Part shown: piece after piece, positions 36,253 through 44,686 of the stretch
Position numbering within the stretch: position 1 is the first letter of the stretch
How the letters are laid out: every line of letters starts with the position of its first letter
Source of the DNA: UBA5342 sp965662645
GTDB lineage: Bacteria > Bacteroidota > Bacteroidia > Bacteroidales > UBA5342
Reading direction: 5' to 3'
Assembly (NCBI GenBank): GCA_965662645.1
Contig: CBFIII010000001.1
Span: 124,001 to 188,000, forward strand
DNA: 64,000 nt
Notes under the pieces: generated by a model
Database searches by the model: none
What the model was told of the DNA's origin: nothing
The model's input: only the letters and a program-made list of their open reading frames with translations
Program-made: the position numbers and the translations under genes

Positions 36253-36618
36253 ATGTCTCTCAATACAAAAACAGAAATAGGAAAAAAAGGAGAAGAGATG
36301 GCTGTGGCTTATCTTCGTAAACGTGGTTATCGCATCTTAGCGACCAACTGGCATTATCATCATCTGGAATTGGATATTGTAGCTAAAGATGGAGATGTCT
36401 TGGTTTTTGTTGAGGTGAAAACGCGTACAAGTTCTTATTTTGGAAATCCTGAAGAGGCTGTTTCTGATCAAAAGATATCACGTATTATAAATGCAGCAGA
36501 AGCTTTTATTGTTGAGCATGATTTAGATATTGATTCTCGATTTGATGTGATGGCTATTTTGTTACCTTATAATGGTCGTCCTCAATTGGAGTATTTTGAA
36601 GATGCATTTATGTCTTAA
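36253..36618 (+). CDS. YraN/UPF0102 family endonuclease-like protein
   Basis: A 121-residue protein starting MSLNTKTEIGKKGEEMAVAYLRKRGYRIL, with the nuclease-like core HLELDIVAKDGDVLVFVEVKTR (D, E, VK pattern of the restriction-endonuclease fold). Its function in the cell is unknown. It follows repeat R copy 2 after about 150 AT-rich bases that hold nothing else recognisable. Confidence 0.9.
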   Translation: MSLNTKTEIGKKGEEMAVAYLRKRGYRILATNWHYHHLELDIVAKDGDVLVFVEVKTRTSSYFGNPEEAVSDQKISRIINAAEAFIVEHDLDIDSRFDVMAILLPYNGRPQLEYFEDAFMS

Positions 36619-36715
36619 AGACGAGTTCAAAGCAGTAAGCAGAACATAAATACTTCTTGCTGTTTTTTGAAATTTTACCCTATATTCAAGTTATGAGGCC
36701 TTTAGTTTGTTGGGA

Positions 36716-36746
36716 TTTGCTTTTCTCTTTTAATTTGCTATTTTTG
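36716..36746 (+). promoter_or_regulatory. Promoter of hppA (TTTG / TATTTTTG)
   Basis: TTTG at 36716-36719 and TATTTTTG at 36739-36746 are separated by 19 bases, the best-spaced Bacteroidota promoter in the window. The hppA ATG is 51 bases after the -7 box. Confidence 0.7.
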
Positions 36747-36797
36747 TTCATTACTATGTGATAATTTATTATTAATCTAATCTAATACTTAACCACA

Positions 36798-39044
36798 ATG
36801 AATCCAATTTTTTATTTTGTGCCTGTAGCTGCGCTTATTGCGTTAGCTTTTGCTTGGTATTTTTTTAAGAAGATGATGGCGATGTCTGAAGGCACCGCTC
36901 GCATGAAAGAGATTGCTCAATATGTTCGTGAAGGTGCAATGGCTTATCTTAATCGTCAGTACCGTGTTGTTATTAAGGTTTTTATAGTGTTGTTTGTTAT
37001 TCTTTCTGTTCTTGCTTATCTCGGTGTTCAGAATCCATTTGTTCCTATTGCTTTCCTTACGGGAGGTTTCTTTTCGGGGCTTTGTGGTTTCTTAGGTATG
37101 AAAACGGCAACGTTTGCTTCTGCACGTACTGCACAAGGAGCTTCGCATTCACTTAACCAAGGTTTGAAAGTCGCTTTTCGTTCTGGTGCTGTGATGGGAT
37201 TAGTAGTTGTCGGTTTCGGTTTATTAGATATCGCTGCTTGGTTCTGGTTCTTGACTACTATTGTTTTTACACCAGAGCATATGGCAACAGGAGTTCACCT
37301 TTTTGGTCTTGATTTTGTACATCAAGGTATGGAGCCTGGACGTAAATTGTTTGAAATTACCACTATTATGTTGACATTTGGTATGGGTGCTTCTACACAG
37401 GCTTTATTTGCGCGTGTAGGTGGTGGTATTTATACTAAAGCTGCTGATGTAGGTGCCGACTTAGTAGGTAAAGTAGAAGCGGGTATTCCTGAGGATGATC
37501 CTCGTAACCCTGCAACTATTGCTGATAATGTAGGTGATAATGTAGGTGATGTAGCTGGTATGGGTGCTGACCTTTACGAGTCGTATTGTGGTTCTATCTT
37601 AGCTACCGCGGCTTTGGGTGCTGCCTTGCCTGCTGTTGTTCTTAAGAGTGAAGGTATGGATGTTCATAATGCTGTGATTGCTCCTATGGTGGTTGCTGCT
37701 ATTGGTATTCTACTTTCTATAGCAGGTATTTTTATGGTGCGTACTAAGGATTCAGCTACTCAAAAGGGATTGCTTAATGCTTTACTTATTGGTACTGGTG
37801 GTAGTTCTTTTTTAATTCTTGCTGCTATAGCTGTGATGGCTAGTACAGGAATGATTACTTGGGGGATCTTTTTGTCCGTAGTTACTGGTCTTGTGGCTGG
37901 TGTTGTGATAGGGCAAGGAACCGAATATTATACTTCTGATGAGTACAAACCGACTAAAGGTATTGCGGAACAAGCGCAACAAGGTGCAGCAACGACTATC
38001 ATAGATGGTATTGCTACTGGTATGTATTCTACTTGGATTCCTGTTATTACTATTGCTGCAGCTATTATTGGAGCTTACGGTTTTGCAGGAGGTTTCTCTA
38101 ATTTTTCTATTGGTGTATATGGTATTGGTTTTGCAGCTGTAGGTATGCTTTCTACATTAGGTATTACACTGGCTACCGATGCTTTTGGTCCTATTGCTGA
38201 TAATGCAGGTGGTAATGCAGAAATGGCTAATTTGCCTGAAGAAGTAAGACAGCGTACTGATGCTCTCGATTCTCTTGGTAACACTACCGCTGCTACAGGC
38301 AAGGGTTTTGCTATTGGTTCTGCTGCATTAACAGCTATGGCATTGCTTGCTGCCTATATGGAAGATATTCGCTTGTGGTTAGGACGTATTCCTGAAAAAG
38401 GTGATGCTTTCCTTGCTGCTACAGGTTTAGATAGTCTTGAGGTCGCTGGTATTCACGATTTTGTTAATTATTTCGAACTTAACATATTTAATCCTATGTT
38501 AATTGGTGGTTTGTTTGTTGGCGCTATGATGTCTTTTGTTTTTTGTGCGATGACCATGAAAGCGGTAGGTCGTGCTGCGGGTGCTATGGTGGACGAAGTG
38601 CGTCGCCAGTTTCGTGAAATTAAAGGAATCCTTGAAGGAAAAGCAACACCTGATTATGCTAAATGTGTAGAGATTTCTACTATTGGAGCTCAGAAAGAAA
38701 TGCTTTTACCTTCTATTCTTGCTATTGCCGTTCCGGTAGGTGTAGGTGTTTTGTTGGGTGTAGCTGGTGTGGTTGGTCTGCTTGTTGGAGGTTTAACGAC
38801 TGGTTTTACTTTAGCTTGTATGCTCAATAACTCAGGTGGTGCTTGGGATAATGCTAAGAAGTATGTAGAGCGTGGTAATTTAGGTGGCAAAGGAAGTGAG
38901 ACACACAAAGCAAGTGTGGTAGGTGATACTGTAGGTGATCCTTTCAAAGATACTTCTGGTCCTTCATTGAACATTCTTATCAAACTAATGACTATGGTAT
39001 CTGTTGTGATGGCAGGTGTTACTGTAGCTTATAGTATTTTCTAG
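36798..39044 (+). CDS. hppA: Membrane-bound ion-translocating pyrophosphatase, K+-dependent type
   Basis: This integral membrane enzyme couples PPi hydrolysis to Na+ and/or H+ pumping. The 748-residue protein has about 16 hydrophobic segments and the PPi-binding motifs DVGADLVGKVEAGIPEDDPR and then NPATIADNVGDNVGDVAG, plus AKKYVERGNLGGKGSETHKA near the C terminus. The motif SLGNTTAATGKGFAIGSAAL has Ala where K+-independent enzymes have Lys (GNTTK), so K+ dependence is expected. Na+ versus H+ specificity cannot be settled by eye. A strong terminator follows. Confidence 0.97.
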   Translation: MNPIFYFVPVAALIALAFAWYFFKKMMAMSEGTARMKEIAQYVREGAMAYLNRQYRVVIKVFIVLFVILSVLAYLGVQNPFVPIAFLTGGFFSGLCGFLGMKTATFASARTAQGASHSLNQGLKVAFRSGAVMGLVVVGFGLLDIAAWFWFLTTIVFTPEHMATGVHLFGLDFVHQGMEPGRKLFEITTIMLTFGMGASTQALFARVGGGIYTKAADVGADLVGKVEAGIPEDDPRNPATIADNVGDNVGDVAGMGADLYESYCGSILATAALGAALPAVVLKSEGMDVHNAVIAPMVVAAIGILLSIAGIFMVRTKDSATQKGLLNALLIGTGGSSFLILAAIAVMASTGMITWGIFLSVVTGLVAGVVIGQGTEYYTSDEYKPTKGIAEQAQQGAATTIIDGIATGMYSTWIPVITIAAAIIGAYGFAGGFSNFSIGVYGIGFAAVGMLSTLGITLATDAFGPIADNAGGNAEMANLPEEVRQRTDALDSLGNTTAATGKGFAIGSAALTAMALLAAYMEDIRLWLGRIPEKGDAFLAATGLDSLEVAGIHDFVNYFELNIFNPMLIGGLFVGAMMSFVFCAMTMKAVGRAAGAMVDEVRRQFREIKGILEGKATPDYAKCVEISTIGAQKEMLLPSILAIAVPVGVGVLLGVAGVVGLLVGGLTTGFTLACMLNNSGGAWDNAKKYVERGNLGGKGSETHKASVVGDTVGDPFKDTSGPSLNILIKLMTMVSVVMAGVTVAYSIF

Positions 39045-39070
39045 ATCTAAGATTTTATCATTATAATAAA

Positions 39071-39107
39071 AGGCCGTCTCACTATGGTGTGGGACGGCCT
39101 TTTTTTG
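39071..39107 (+). terminator. Rho-independent terminator after hppA
   Basis: A GC-rich hairpin with arms AGGCCGTC (39071-39078) and GGACGGCCT (39092-39100) is followed by seven T. Confidence 0.9.
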
Positions 39108-39123
39108 TGTAAGTGGTGAAATA

Positions 39124-39286
39124 TGGCGAGTAACAGAGCGGCAAGGATAGCAGTGGTACTGTAGGTGATAGGCAGCCTATAGTGCCGACAGCTGAGGGTG
39201 GCGCGTTAGCAAACCCTCAGATGGCGTAGCATCTATAGAGCTGACTAGTGCCGGAAGTAGGAACGGATAGCCTGCTCGGCCGCCCT
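39124..39286 (+). ncRNA. GC-rich structured intergenic element, copy 1 (plus orientation)
   Basis: A stretch much richer in G and C than its surroundings, with no ORF. It begins GGCGAGTAACAGAGCGGC, has the 5' motif GATAGCAGTGGTACTG (39146-39161) and ends AACGGATAGCCTGCTCGG then CCGCCC. Inside are a perfect 8-bp stem (CTGAGGGT 39192-39199 with ACCCTCAG 39213-39220), a hairpin ATAGG/CCTAT (39168-39180) and AGATG/CATCT (39219-39234). The same two end motifs with the same internal spacing occur in reverse orientation at 42881-43079. I call it a candidate structured RNA or repeat; transcription is not shown. Confidence 0.5.
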
Positions 39287-39467
39287 AAAAATAAAGAGAA
39301 CAATTAGAATTGGTTTTGTTTTTCTTTCTCTAAAAAACATGTTTTTTTTTAGTTTGCTGTGCTGAAATGTTGTGTGATTTGATGAATACAGTGCGTTTTG
39401 GATACCACACCGTTGTTTGCTGTAGCAAAGTGTTATTTATTTAGACGAAAACCGACAAAATGCTTCA
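39287..39467. other. AT-rich intergenic stretch before carB
   Basis: Low-complexity A/T-rich sequence with a palindromic A-run/ACATGT/T-run at about 39332-39347. No ORF or RNA gene is recognisable. Confidence 0.4.
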
Positions 39468-39494
39468 TTGTACGAGTCATTTTTGTTACCTTTG
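39468..39494 (+). promoter_or_regulatory. Promoter of carB (TTG / TACCTTTG)
   Basis: TACCTTTG at 39487-39494 with TTG at 39468-39470, 16 bases upstream. The carB ATG is 46 bases after the -7 box. Confidence 0.6.
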
Positions 39495-39540
39495 CACGAA
39501 TTTGGGCAACCTGTAAAAAACAAGAAAAAATCTATATAAA

Positions 39541-42500
39541 ATGACAAATCAAAAGGTCAAGAAAGTAGTTATCCTGGGATCGGGAGCGTTGAAAATTGGG
39601 GAGGCTGGGGAATTTGATTATTCTGGTTCTCAAGCTTTAAAGGCCTTGCGTGAGGAAGGCGTTTATAGTGTGCTTATTAACCCTAATATCGCCACTGTTC
39701 AAACCTCAGAACATGTAGCTGATAAGGTGTATTTTTTACCTATTACTCCTTATTTTGTAGAACAAGTCATTAAGAAAGAAAAACCAGAGGGTATTTTATT
39801 AGCTTTTGGTGGACAGACTGCTCTTAATTGTGGTGTGGAGCTTTTTAGAAATGGTATTTTAGACAAGTATGAAGTAAAAGTGATGGGTACGCCAGTACAG
39901 GCCATCATTGATACTGAAGACCGTGAGATTTTTTCAGGTAAGCTTGCTGAGATTAATGTGAGTACTCCCATTTCTATTCCTTGTTATAATGTAGAGGAAT
40001 GTATTAAGGCATCACAAGAAATAGGATTTCCTATTATAGTTCGAGCAGCTTATGCCTTAGGAGGTTTAGGTTCCGGATTTTGTCATAATGAAGAAGAATT
40101 ACGTACACTTACTGAATCTGCCTTTGCTTATTCTCCTCAAGTATTAGTTGAGGAATCTATCAAAGGATGGAAAGAGGTGGAGTACGAAGTGGTGCGTGAC
40201 CAGTACGATAACTGTATTACTGTATGTAATATGGAGAATTTTGACCCGCTTGGTATTCATACTGGAGAAAGTATTGTAGTAGCACCTTCTCAGACTTTAT
40301 CCAATAAAGATTATCATAAATTACGTGAAATAGCTATCCGTATCATTCGTCATATTGGTATTATTGGTGAGTGTAATGTGCAGTATGCGTATGATCCATT
40401 TTCTGAAGATTATCGTGTTATTGAGGTTAATGCGCGTTTGAGTCGTTCGTCGGCTCTTGCTTCCAAAGCTACAGGTTATCCTTTGGCTTTCGTTGCGGCT
40501 AAGTTGGGATTGGGTTATGGTCTTCACGAATTGAAGAATTCTGTAACCAAAACCACAACGGCTTGTTTTGAGCCTGCTCTCGATTATGTGGTGTGTAAAA
40601 TACCGCGTTGGGATTTAAGTAAATTTTCTGGTGTTTCTAAGCAGATAGGTTCCAGTATGAAATCTGTTGGTGAAATTATGGCCATTGGTCGTACTTTCGA
40701 AGAGGCTATTCAGAAAGGTCTTCGTATGGTTGGTGAAGGCATGCACGGGTTTGTGGGTAATCATGAGCTTAACATGAATAAAGAGGATTTGGAAACAGAA
40801 CTTCAAAACCCTACAGATAAACGTGTTTTCGCTATTTCGGAGGCGATGCAAAAAGGATATACTATTGAGGATATCTACAAGATGACCAAAATTGATCGTT
40901 GGTTCTTGCAGAAACTTCAGAATATTATTGATATTAAAAACGAGCTTTTTTCTAAAAATGAGCTTCCTGAGCTTCCTGATACTCTTCTGCGTCGAGCCAA
41001 ACAGCTTGGTTTCTCAGATTTCCAGATTGCACGTGAAGTCTTAAAATGCGAAGGATTTGAGATTTCTGATGACTTATTAAAGGTGCGTAAATACCGTAAG
41101 AGTCGTAATATCCTTCCTTTTGTTAAGCAAATTGATACCCTTGGTGGTGAGTATCCTGCTCAGACCAATTATTTATATGTGACTTACTCAGGTAGTGAGC
41201 ATGATGTAGAATTTGTTAATGATAACAATTCTGTTGTTGTTCTTGGCTCTGGCGCTTATCGTATTGGTAGTTCTGTAGAGTTCGACTGGTGTAGTGTTAC
41301 GGCGATAAAGACCGTTCACGAGCAGGGACTGCGAAGTATTATGATCAACTATAATCCTGAAACGGTAAGTACAGATTATGATATGTGTGATCGTCTTTAT
41401 TTTGATGAATTAACACTAGAACGTGTTCTTGATATTCTTGATTTAGAGCAACCTAAAGGAACGATAGTTTCGGTTGGTGGACAAATTCCTAATAATCTGG
41501 CTATGCGTCTTGATGCTGAAAATATGCCTGTCTTAGGAACTCATCCTACGAATATTGACAATGCTGAGAACCGTCAGAAGTTCTCCGCTATGTTGGACGA
41601 ATTAGGTATAGATCAGCCTCGTTGGAGTGAGTTGACTAGTGTGGATGACATCTTTAAGTTTGTAGAGGAAGTTGATTATCCTGTGCTTGTTCGTCCTTCT
41701 TATGTGTTGTCAGGTGCGGCAATGAATGTGGTTTCTAACAAAGATGAATTAGAACATTTTCTAACGTTGGCAGCTAACGTATCTAAACAATATCCTGTTG
41801 TGGTTTCCGACTTTATTGAAGAAGCCAAAGAGATAGAAGTTGATGCTGTAGCAAAAAATGGCGAAATGATTACTTATGCGATTTCGGAACACGTGGAATT
41901 TGCGGGTGTTCACTCGGGTGATGCCACTATCGTATTCCCAGCACAGAAATTATATGTTGAGACCATACGTCGTGTGAAGAAAATTGCACGTGCTATTGCT
42001 AAAGCTTTAGAGATTACGGGGCCTTTCAATATGCAGTTGTTGGCAAAGGATAATGACATAAAGGTGATTGAGTGTAACTTACGTGCTTCACGTTCATTCC
42101 CATTTGTATCTAAGGTGCTTAAGGTAAATCTTATTGAAATGGCAACTAAAGTCATGTTGGATATGCCAGTAGAGCCTCCTGTTAAAAATGCATTTGATCT
42201 TGATTATGTGGGGATTAAAGCTCCTCAATTTTCGTTCACACGTCTTCTTAAGGCCGATCCTGTTTTAGGTGTGGATATGTCATCTACTGGTGAGGTGGGG
42301 TGTCTTGGAGATAATTTCAACGAAGCCATTTTAACTTCTATGATTTCTGTAGGTTACCGTATTCCAGAGAAAAATGTATTGATATCTTCTGGTCCTGCTA
42401 AATCTAAGGTGGAATTACTTGCCAGTGCAAAACGTCTTCAGAGTAAAGGGTATAATATTTTCACCACAGGTGGTACACACGACTTTATGGCTGAAAATGG

Positions 42501-42768
42501 TGTTGCGTCAACACGTTTATATTGGCCTAATGACCAGCAGCAACCCAATATTATGGATTACGTGAAAACTAAAAAGCTTGACCTTATCGTCAATATTCCA
42601 CGTAACTTAACTCAGAGTGAGTTGGATAACGGTTATAAGGTGCGTCGTGGTGCTGTGGATCATAATATTCCATTGATTACGAATGCGCGTTTAGCTTCTG
42701 CTTTTATTAATGCATTCACAACGATTAGTCGTGAAGATATCGCAATTAAGAGTTGGGACGAGTATTAG
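39541..42768 (+). CDS. carB: Carbamoyl-phosphate synthase large subunit
   Basis: CarB makes carbamoyl phosphate from bicarbonate, ammonia (via CarA) and two ATP, for arginine and pyrimidines. The 1075-residue protein has two ATP-grasp halves: KVVILGSGALKIGEAGEFDY opens the first and VVVLGSGAYRIGSSVEFDW (about residue 565) the second. Oligomerisation regions follow, and a C-terminal MGS-like allosteric domain (about 935-1060) includes GYNIFTTGGTHDF. Length is normal. The small subunit carA is not in the window. It has its own promoter and terminator, and a GC-rich element lies on each side. Confidence 0.97.
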   Translation: MTNQKVKKVVILGSGALKIGEAGEFDYSGSQALKALREEGVYSVLINPNIATVQTSEHVADKVYFLPITPYFVEQVIKKEKPEGILLAFGGQTALNCGVELFRNGILDKYEVKVMGTPVQAIIDTEDREIFSGKLAEINVSTPISIPCYNVEECIKASQEIGFPIIVRAAYALGGLGSGFCHNEEELRTLTESAFAYSPQVLVEESIKGWKEVEYEVVRDQYDNCITVCNMENFDPLGIHTGESIVVAPSQTLSNKDYHKLREIAIRIIRHIGIIGECNVQYAYDPFSEDYRVIEVNARLSRSSALASKATGYPLAFVAAKLGLGYGLHELKNSVTKTTTACFEPALDYVVCKIPRWDLSKFSGVSKQIGSSMKSVGEIMAIGRTFEEAIQKGLRMVGEGMHGFVGNHELNMNKEDLETELQNPTDKRVFAISEAMQKGYTIEDIYKMTKIDRWFLQKLQNIIDIKNELFSKNELPELPDTLLRRAKQLGFSDFQIAREVLKCEGFEISDDLLKVRKYRKSRNILPFVKQIDTLGGEYPAQTNYLYVTYSGSEHDVEFVNDNNSVVVLGSGAYRIGSSVEFDWCSVTAIKTVHEQGLRSIMINYNPETVSTDYDMCDRLYFDELTLERVLDILDLEQPKGTIVSVGGQIPNNLAMRLDAENMPVLGTHPTNIDNAENRQKFSAMLDELGIDQPRWSELTSVDDIFKFVEEVDYPVLVRPSYVLSGAAMNVVSNKDELEHFLTLAANVSKQYPVVVSDFIEEAKEIEVDAVAKNGEMITYAISEHVEFAGVHSGDATIVFPAQKLYVETIRRVKKIARAIAKALEITGPFNMQLLAKDNDIKVIECNLRASRSFPFVSKVLKVNLIEMATKVMLDMPVEPPVKNAFDLDYVGIKAPQFSFTRLLKADPVLGVDMSSTGEVGCLGDNFNEAILTSMISVGYRIPEKNVLISSGPAKSKVELLASAKRLQSKGYNIFTTGGTHDFMAENGVASTRLYWPNDQQQPNIMDYVKTKKLDLIVNIPRNLTQSELDNGYKVRRGAVDHNIPLITNARLASAFINAFTTISREDIAIKSWDEY

Positions 42769-42790
42769 ACCCGTAATTTAGAATAAAATA

Positions 42791-42826
42791 AAGCCCTTGT
42801 AGAAATCTCTGCAAGGGCTTTTCTCT
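42791..42826 (+). terminator. Rho-independent terminator after carB
   Basis: AAGCCCTTG (42791-42799) pairs with CAAGGGCTT (42812-42820) around a 12-base loop, followed by TTCTCTTTT. Confidence 0.88.
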
Positions 42827-42880
42827 TTTGTGATTTATACATAGCTATTGATAAATAGTTTTTAAAAAAAATAATAATGT

Positions 42881-43079
42881 GGGCGACTTATCGCGCTATC
42901 CGCTATACTTCATACTCTACCTCTCTCGTTCTGCTAGGTCGTGAACAGTAGCTTCTCGAATAGAATGAGATCCCGACACCTAGAATTTATATTTTTCGGG
43001 AGGTCCGCTCTGTCACTCCCAGCAGAAACGGAGAGCTAGAGCATTCCGTGCCGCTTCTATCACGGTCGCGCTGACGCCT
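42881..43079 (-). ncRNA. GC-rich structured intergenic element, copy 2 (minus orientation)
   Basis: Read on the minus strand it begins GGCGTCAGCGCGACC, has GATAGAAGCGGCACGG and ends AGCGGATAGCGCGATAAG then TCGCCC at 42881. These motifs align base for base in spacing with those of the element at 39124-39286. Internal stems include CCGTG/CACGG at the 5' end, GGGAG/CTCCC (42998-43020), ACGGA/TCCGT (43028-43049) and a CTAGGT/ACCTAG pairing. Most of the centre is not conserved between the two copies. No ORF is present. It lies between the carB terminator and a toxin-antitoxin promoter. Confidence 0.5.
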
Positions 43080-43222
43080 GTGTATTTCACACGTCATATT
43101 TATGACAGTAATGTTTGTAAAATGTTAAAATATAAAATGTTAAGATTGTATTTATGTTGGCATTAAGTAACAGAAGTTATATTTTTGATCTCTCCTCTAT
43201 TATTGCTTAACCTAATAAAGTA
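43080..43222. other. AT-rich intergenic stretch before the toxin-antitoxin pair
   Basis: About 140 bases with no ORF or hairpin of note; a short imperfect inverted repeat (GTGTATTTCACAC-like) lies at its left edge, next to the GC-rich element. Confidence 0.35.
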
Positions 43223-43253
43223 TTGCTCTCCCAATTAAAAAGTATTATATTTG
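43223..43253 (+). promoter_or_regulatory. Promoter of the toxin-antitoxin pair (TTG / TATATTTG)
   Basis: TTG at 43223-43225 and TATATTTG at 43246-43253, 20 bases apart. The antitoxin ATG is 28 bases after the -7 box. Antitoxins of this family usually repress their own promoter, but I see no obvious operator palindrome. Confidence 0.6.
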
Positions 43254-43281
43254 TACCGAAAACGTACAAGCAATTAAAATT

Positions 43282-43530
43282 ATGTTAGTTATAAGTAGTG
43301 GTGAGTTTCGCTCTAATCAAAAGTATTACCTTGATAAGGTGGACAATGATGAGACTATTGTTGTGCAGCGTGGTAAGGATAAGTCTTATTTAATTACGCC
43401 TATGAAGGATGAAATTAGGTTGGAAGAAAATGAGGAACTTTTGAATGTTGTTGCTGAGGCGATGGCTGAATATAAAAGAGGAGAATCAATTTTAGTAGAA
43501 GATATTGATGAATATTTAGGACTAAAATAA
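43282..43530 (+). CDS. YefM/Phd-family antitoxin
   Basis: An 82-residue protein starting MLVISSGEFRSNQKYYLDKVDNDETIVVQRGKDK, the Phd/YefM N-terminal DNA-binding and dimerisation pattern. It has an acidic, disordered C-terminal part that would wrap the toxin (LVEDIDEYLGLK). It ends directly before the toxin start with no gap. It would neutralise the toxin and repress the operon. Confidence 0.85.
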   Translation: MLVISSGEFRSNQKYYLDKVDNDETIVVQRGKDKSYLITPMKDEIRLEENEELLNVVAEAMAEYKRGESILVEDIDEYLGLK

Positions 43531-43806
43531 ATGTACGACGTACGATTTTCCAAAAAGGCAGATAAAGATATAAAGGCGTTATTTAAAGTTGGTAATAAGA
43601 CTTTATTAATTAAATTGGGGAACATCTTAAAAGAGATGAGACAACATCCTTATGAAGGAATAGGAAGACCTGAGGAACTTAAGTATAATCTTTCAGGATT
43701 TTGGTCTAGGCGTTTAGATAAACAGAATAGAATTATATATAAAGTTTTTGATGATGTGGTGGAGGTACTTATTATTTCAGCAAAAGGTCATTACAACGAT
43801 AAATAA
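43531..43806 (+). CDS. YoeB-family ribosome-dependent mRNA interferase toxin
   Basis: A 91-residue RelE-superfamily toxin of the Txe/YoeB type. It has HPYEGIGRPEELKYNLSGFW and then SRRLDKQNRIIYKV, with the conserved Glu, Arg and C-terminal AKGHYNDK (catalytic His and terminal Tyr). These enzymes cut mRNA in the ribosomal A site. All expected catalytic residues appear present, so it should be active. The ubiquinone/menaquinone methyltransferase gene menG begins 3 bases after its stop, an unusual arrangement. Confidence 0.88.
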   Translation: MYDVRFSKKADKDIKALFKVGNKTLLIKLGNILKEMRQHPYEGIGRPEELKYNLSGFWSRRLDKQNRIIYKVFDDVVEVLIISAKGHYNDK

Positions 43807-43809
43807 AAA

Positions 43810-44535
43810 ATGTCAGAAATAAAACCCAATAGCTCATTATCAACGAGCAAGAAAGAACAGGTCAGTGATATGTTTGACGACATATCATCATCTTACGACA
43901 AAGTGAATCGTTTTATTTCATTAGGTTTAGATCGTCAGTGGAAAAAACGCCTGGTTAAACTGGTTGTAAAAGAAAAACCTAAAAATATCTTGGATCTTGC
44001 TACGGGCACCGCAGATTTACCTTTGCAGTTTGCGGAAGCTGGACTTGATCATATTGTTGGTTTAGACTTGTCACCTAGGATGTTAGAACAAGCTCAGAAA
44101 CGTGTAGATCAACACCCTTTGTCTTCTTGTATCTCTTTGATTCAAGGGGATTCAGAAAACCTTCCTTTCGAAGATGCTTCTTTTGATGCAGTTAGTGTTT
44201 CTTATGGTCTTCGTAATTATGAAAATCTTGAAAAAGGATTAAGCGAAACGTCTCGTGTTTTGAAGACTGGTGGTGCTTTTGTTATTTTAGAAACATCAGT
44301 GCCTACTGTTTTTCCTTTCAAACAGGGTTATGCTTTATTCACAAAATTTATAATGCCCTGGCTAGGAGGCTTGATGTCGGGAGATAAAGCGGCTTATAAA
44401 TACCTTTCTCTATCTGCTTCTGCTTTTCCTTGTGGTGATGCTTTATCTTCTATTTTGCAAAGCAATGGTTTTCAAAAAGTAACAATAATACCTCAATTTT
44501 TTGGAGCTGCAACGATCTATTATTGCATTAAATAG
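43810..44535 (+). CDS. menG: Demethylmenaquinone methyltransferase (MenG/UbiE)
   Basis: MenG methylates demethylmenaquinone with S-adenosylmethionine, the last step of menaquinone synthesis. The 241-residue protein has the UbiE N-terminal pattern QVSDMFDDISSSYDKVNRFIS, the SAM-binding motif ILDLATGTADLPL (about 56-68) and DAVSVSYGLRNYENLEKGL. It starts 3 bases after the toxin gene, so it can be read from the toxin-antitoxin promoter; I see no separate promoter between them. The other men genes lie 2.4 kb downstream. Confidence 0.94.
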   Translation: MSEIKPNSSLSTSKKEQVSDMFDDISSSYDKVNRFISLGLDRQWKKRLVKLVVKEKPKNILDLATGTADLPLQFAEAGLDHIVGLDLSPRMLEQAQKRVDQHPLSSCISLIQGDSENLPFEDASFDAVSVSYGLRNYENLEKGLSETSRVLKTGGAFVILETSVPTVFPFKQGYALFTKFIMPWLGGLMSGDKAAYKYLSLSASAFPCGDALSSILQSNGFQKVTIIPQFFGAATIYYCIK

Positions 44536-44666
44536 TGGAATAAATCATATTGATTATTTATTTGTCTTTTTTAAATCAAAAAGACAATTTCTGTCTAATA
44601 AGTGTTTATTATGACAAAGTAGGGTAAAAAAGTCGGTTTTAATCTTACATTTTGATAGTATTAGAC

Positions 44667-44674
44667 TAACTTTG
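44667..44674 (+). promoter_or_regulatory. -7 box (TAACTTTG) before the small secreted protein and nhaD
   Basis: TAACTTTG lies 12 bases upstream of ATG 44687. A TTTG at 44651-44654 is closer than the usual spacing. Confidence 0.5.
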
Positions 44675-44686
44675 CAGTCACTTTTA

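Noticed and set aside
36692..36760. 22-codon ORF upstream of hppA as a leader peptide
   Set aside because: It has no amino-acid run matching a biosynthetic pathway, overlaps the predicted hppA promoter and has no attenuator hairpin after it.
39124..39286. GC-rich element as a tRNA, rRNA fragment or tmRNA
   Set aside because: No cloverleaf, no T-loop GTTCRA pattern, no recognisable rRNA core sequence, and its partner at 42881-43079 differs in the middle while keeping the ends.
39332..39347. A-run/ACATGT/T-run palindrome as a terminator
   Set aside because: Almost all A-T pairs with no loop; too unstable and of low information in AT-rich DNA.
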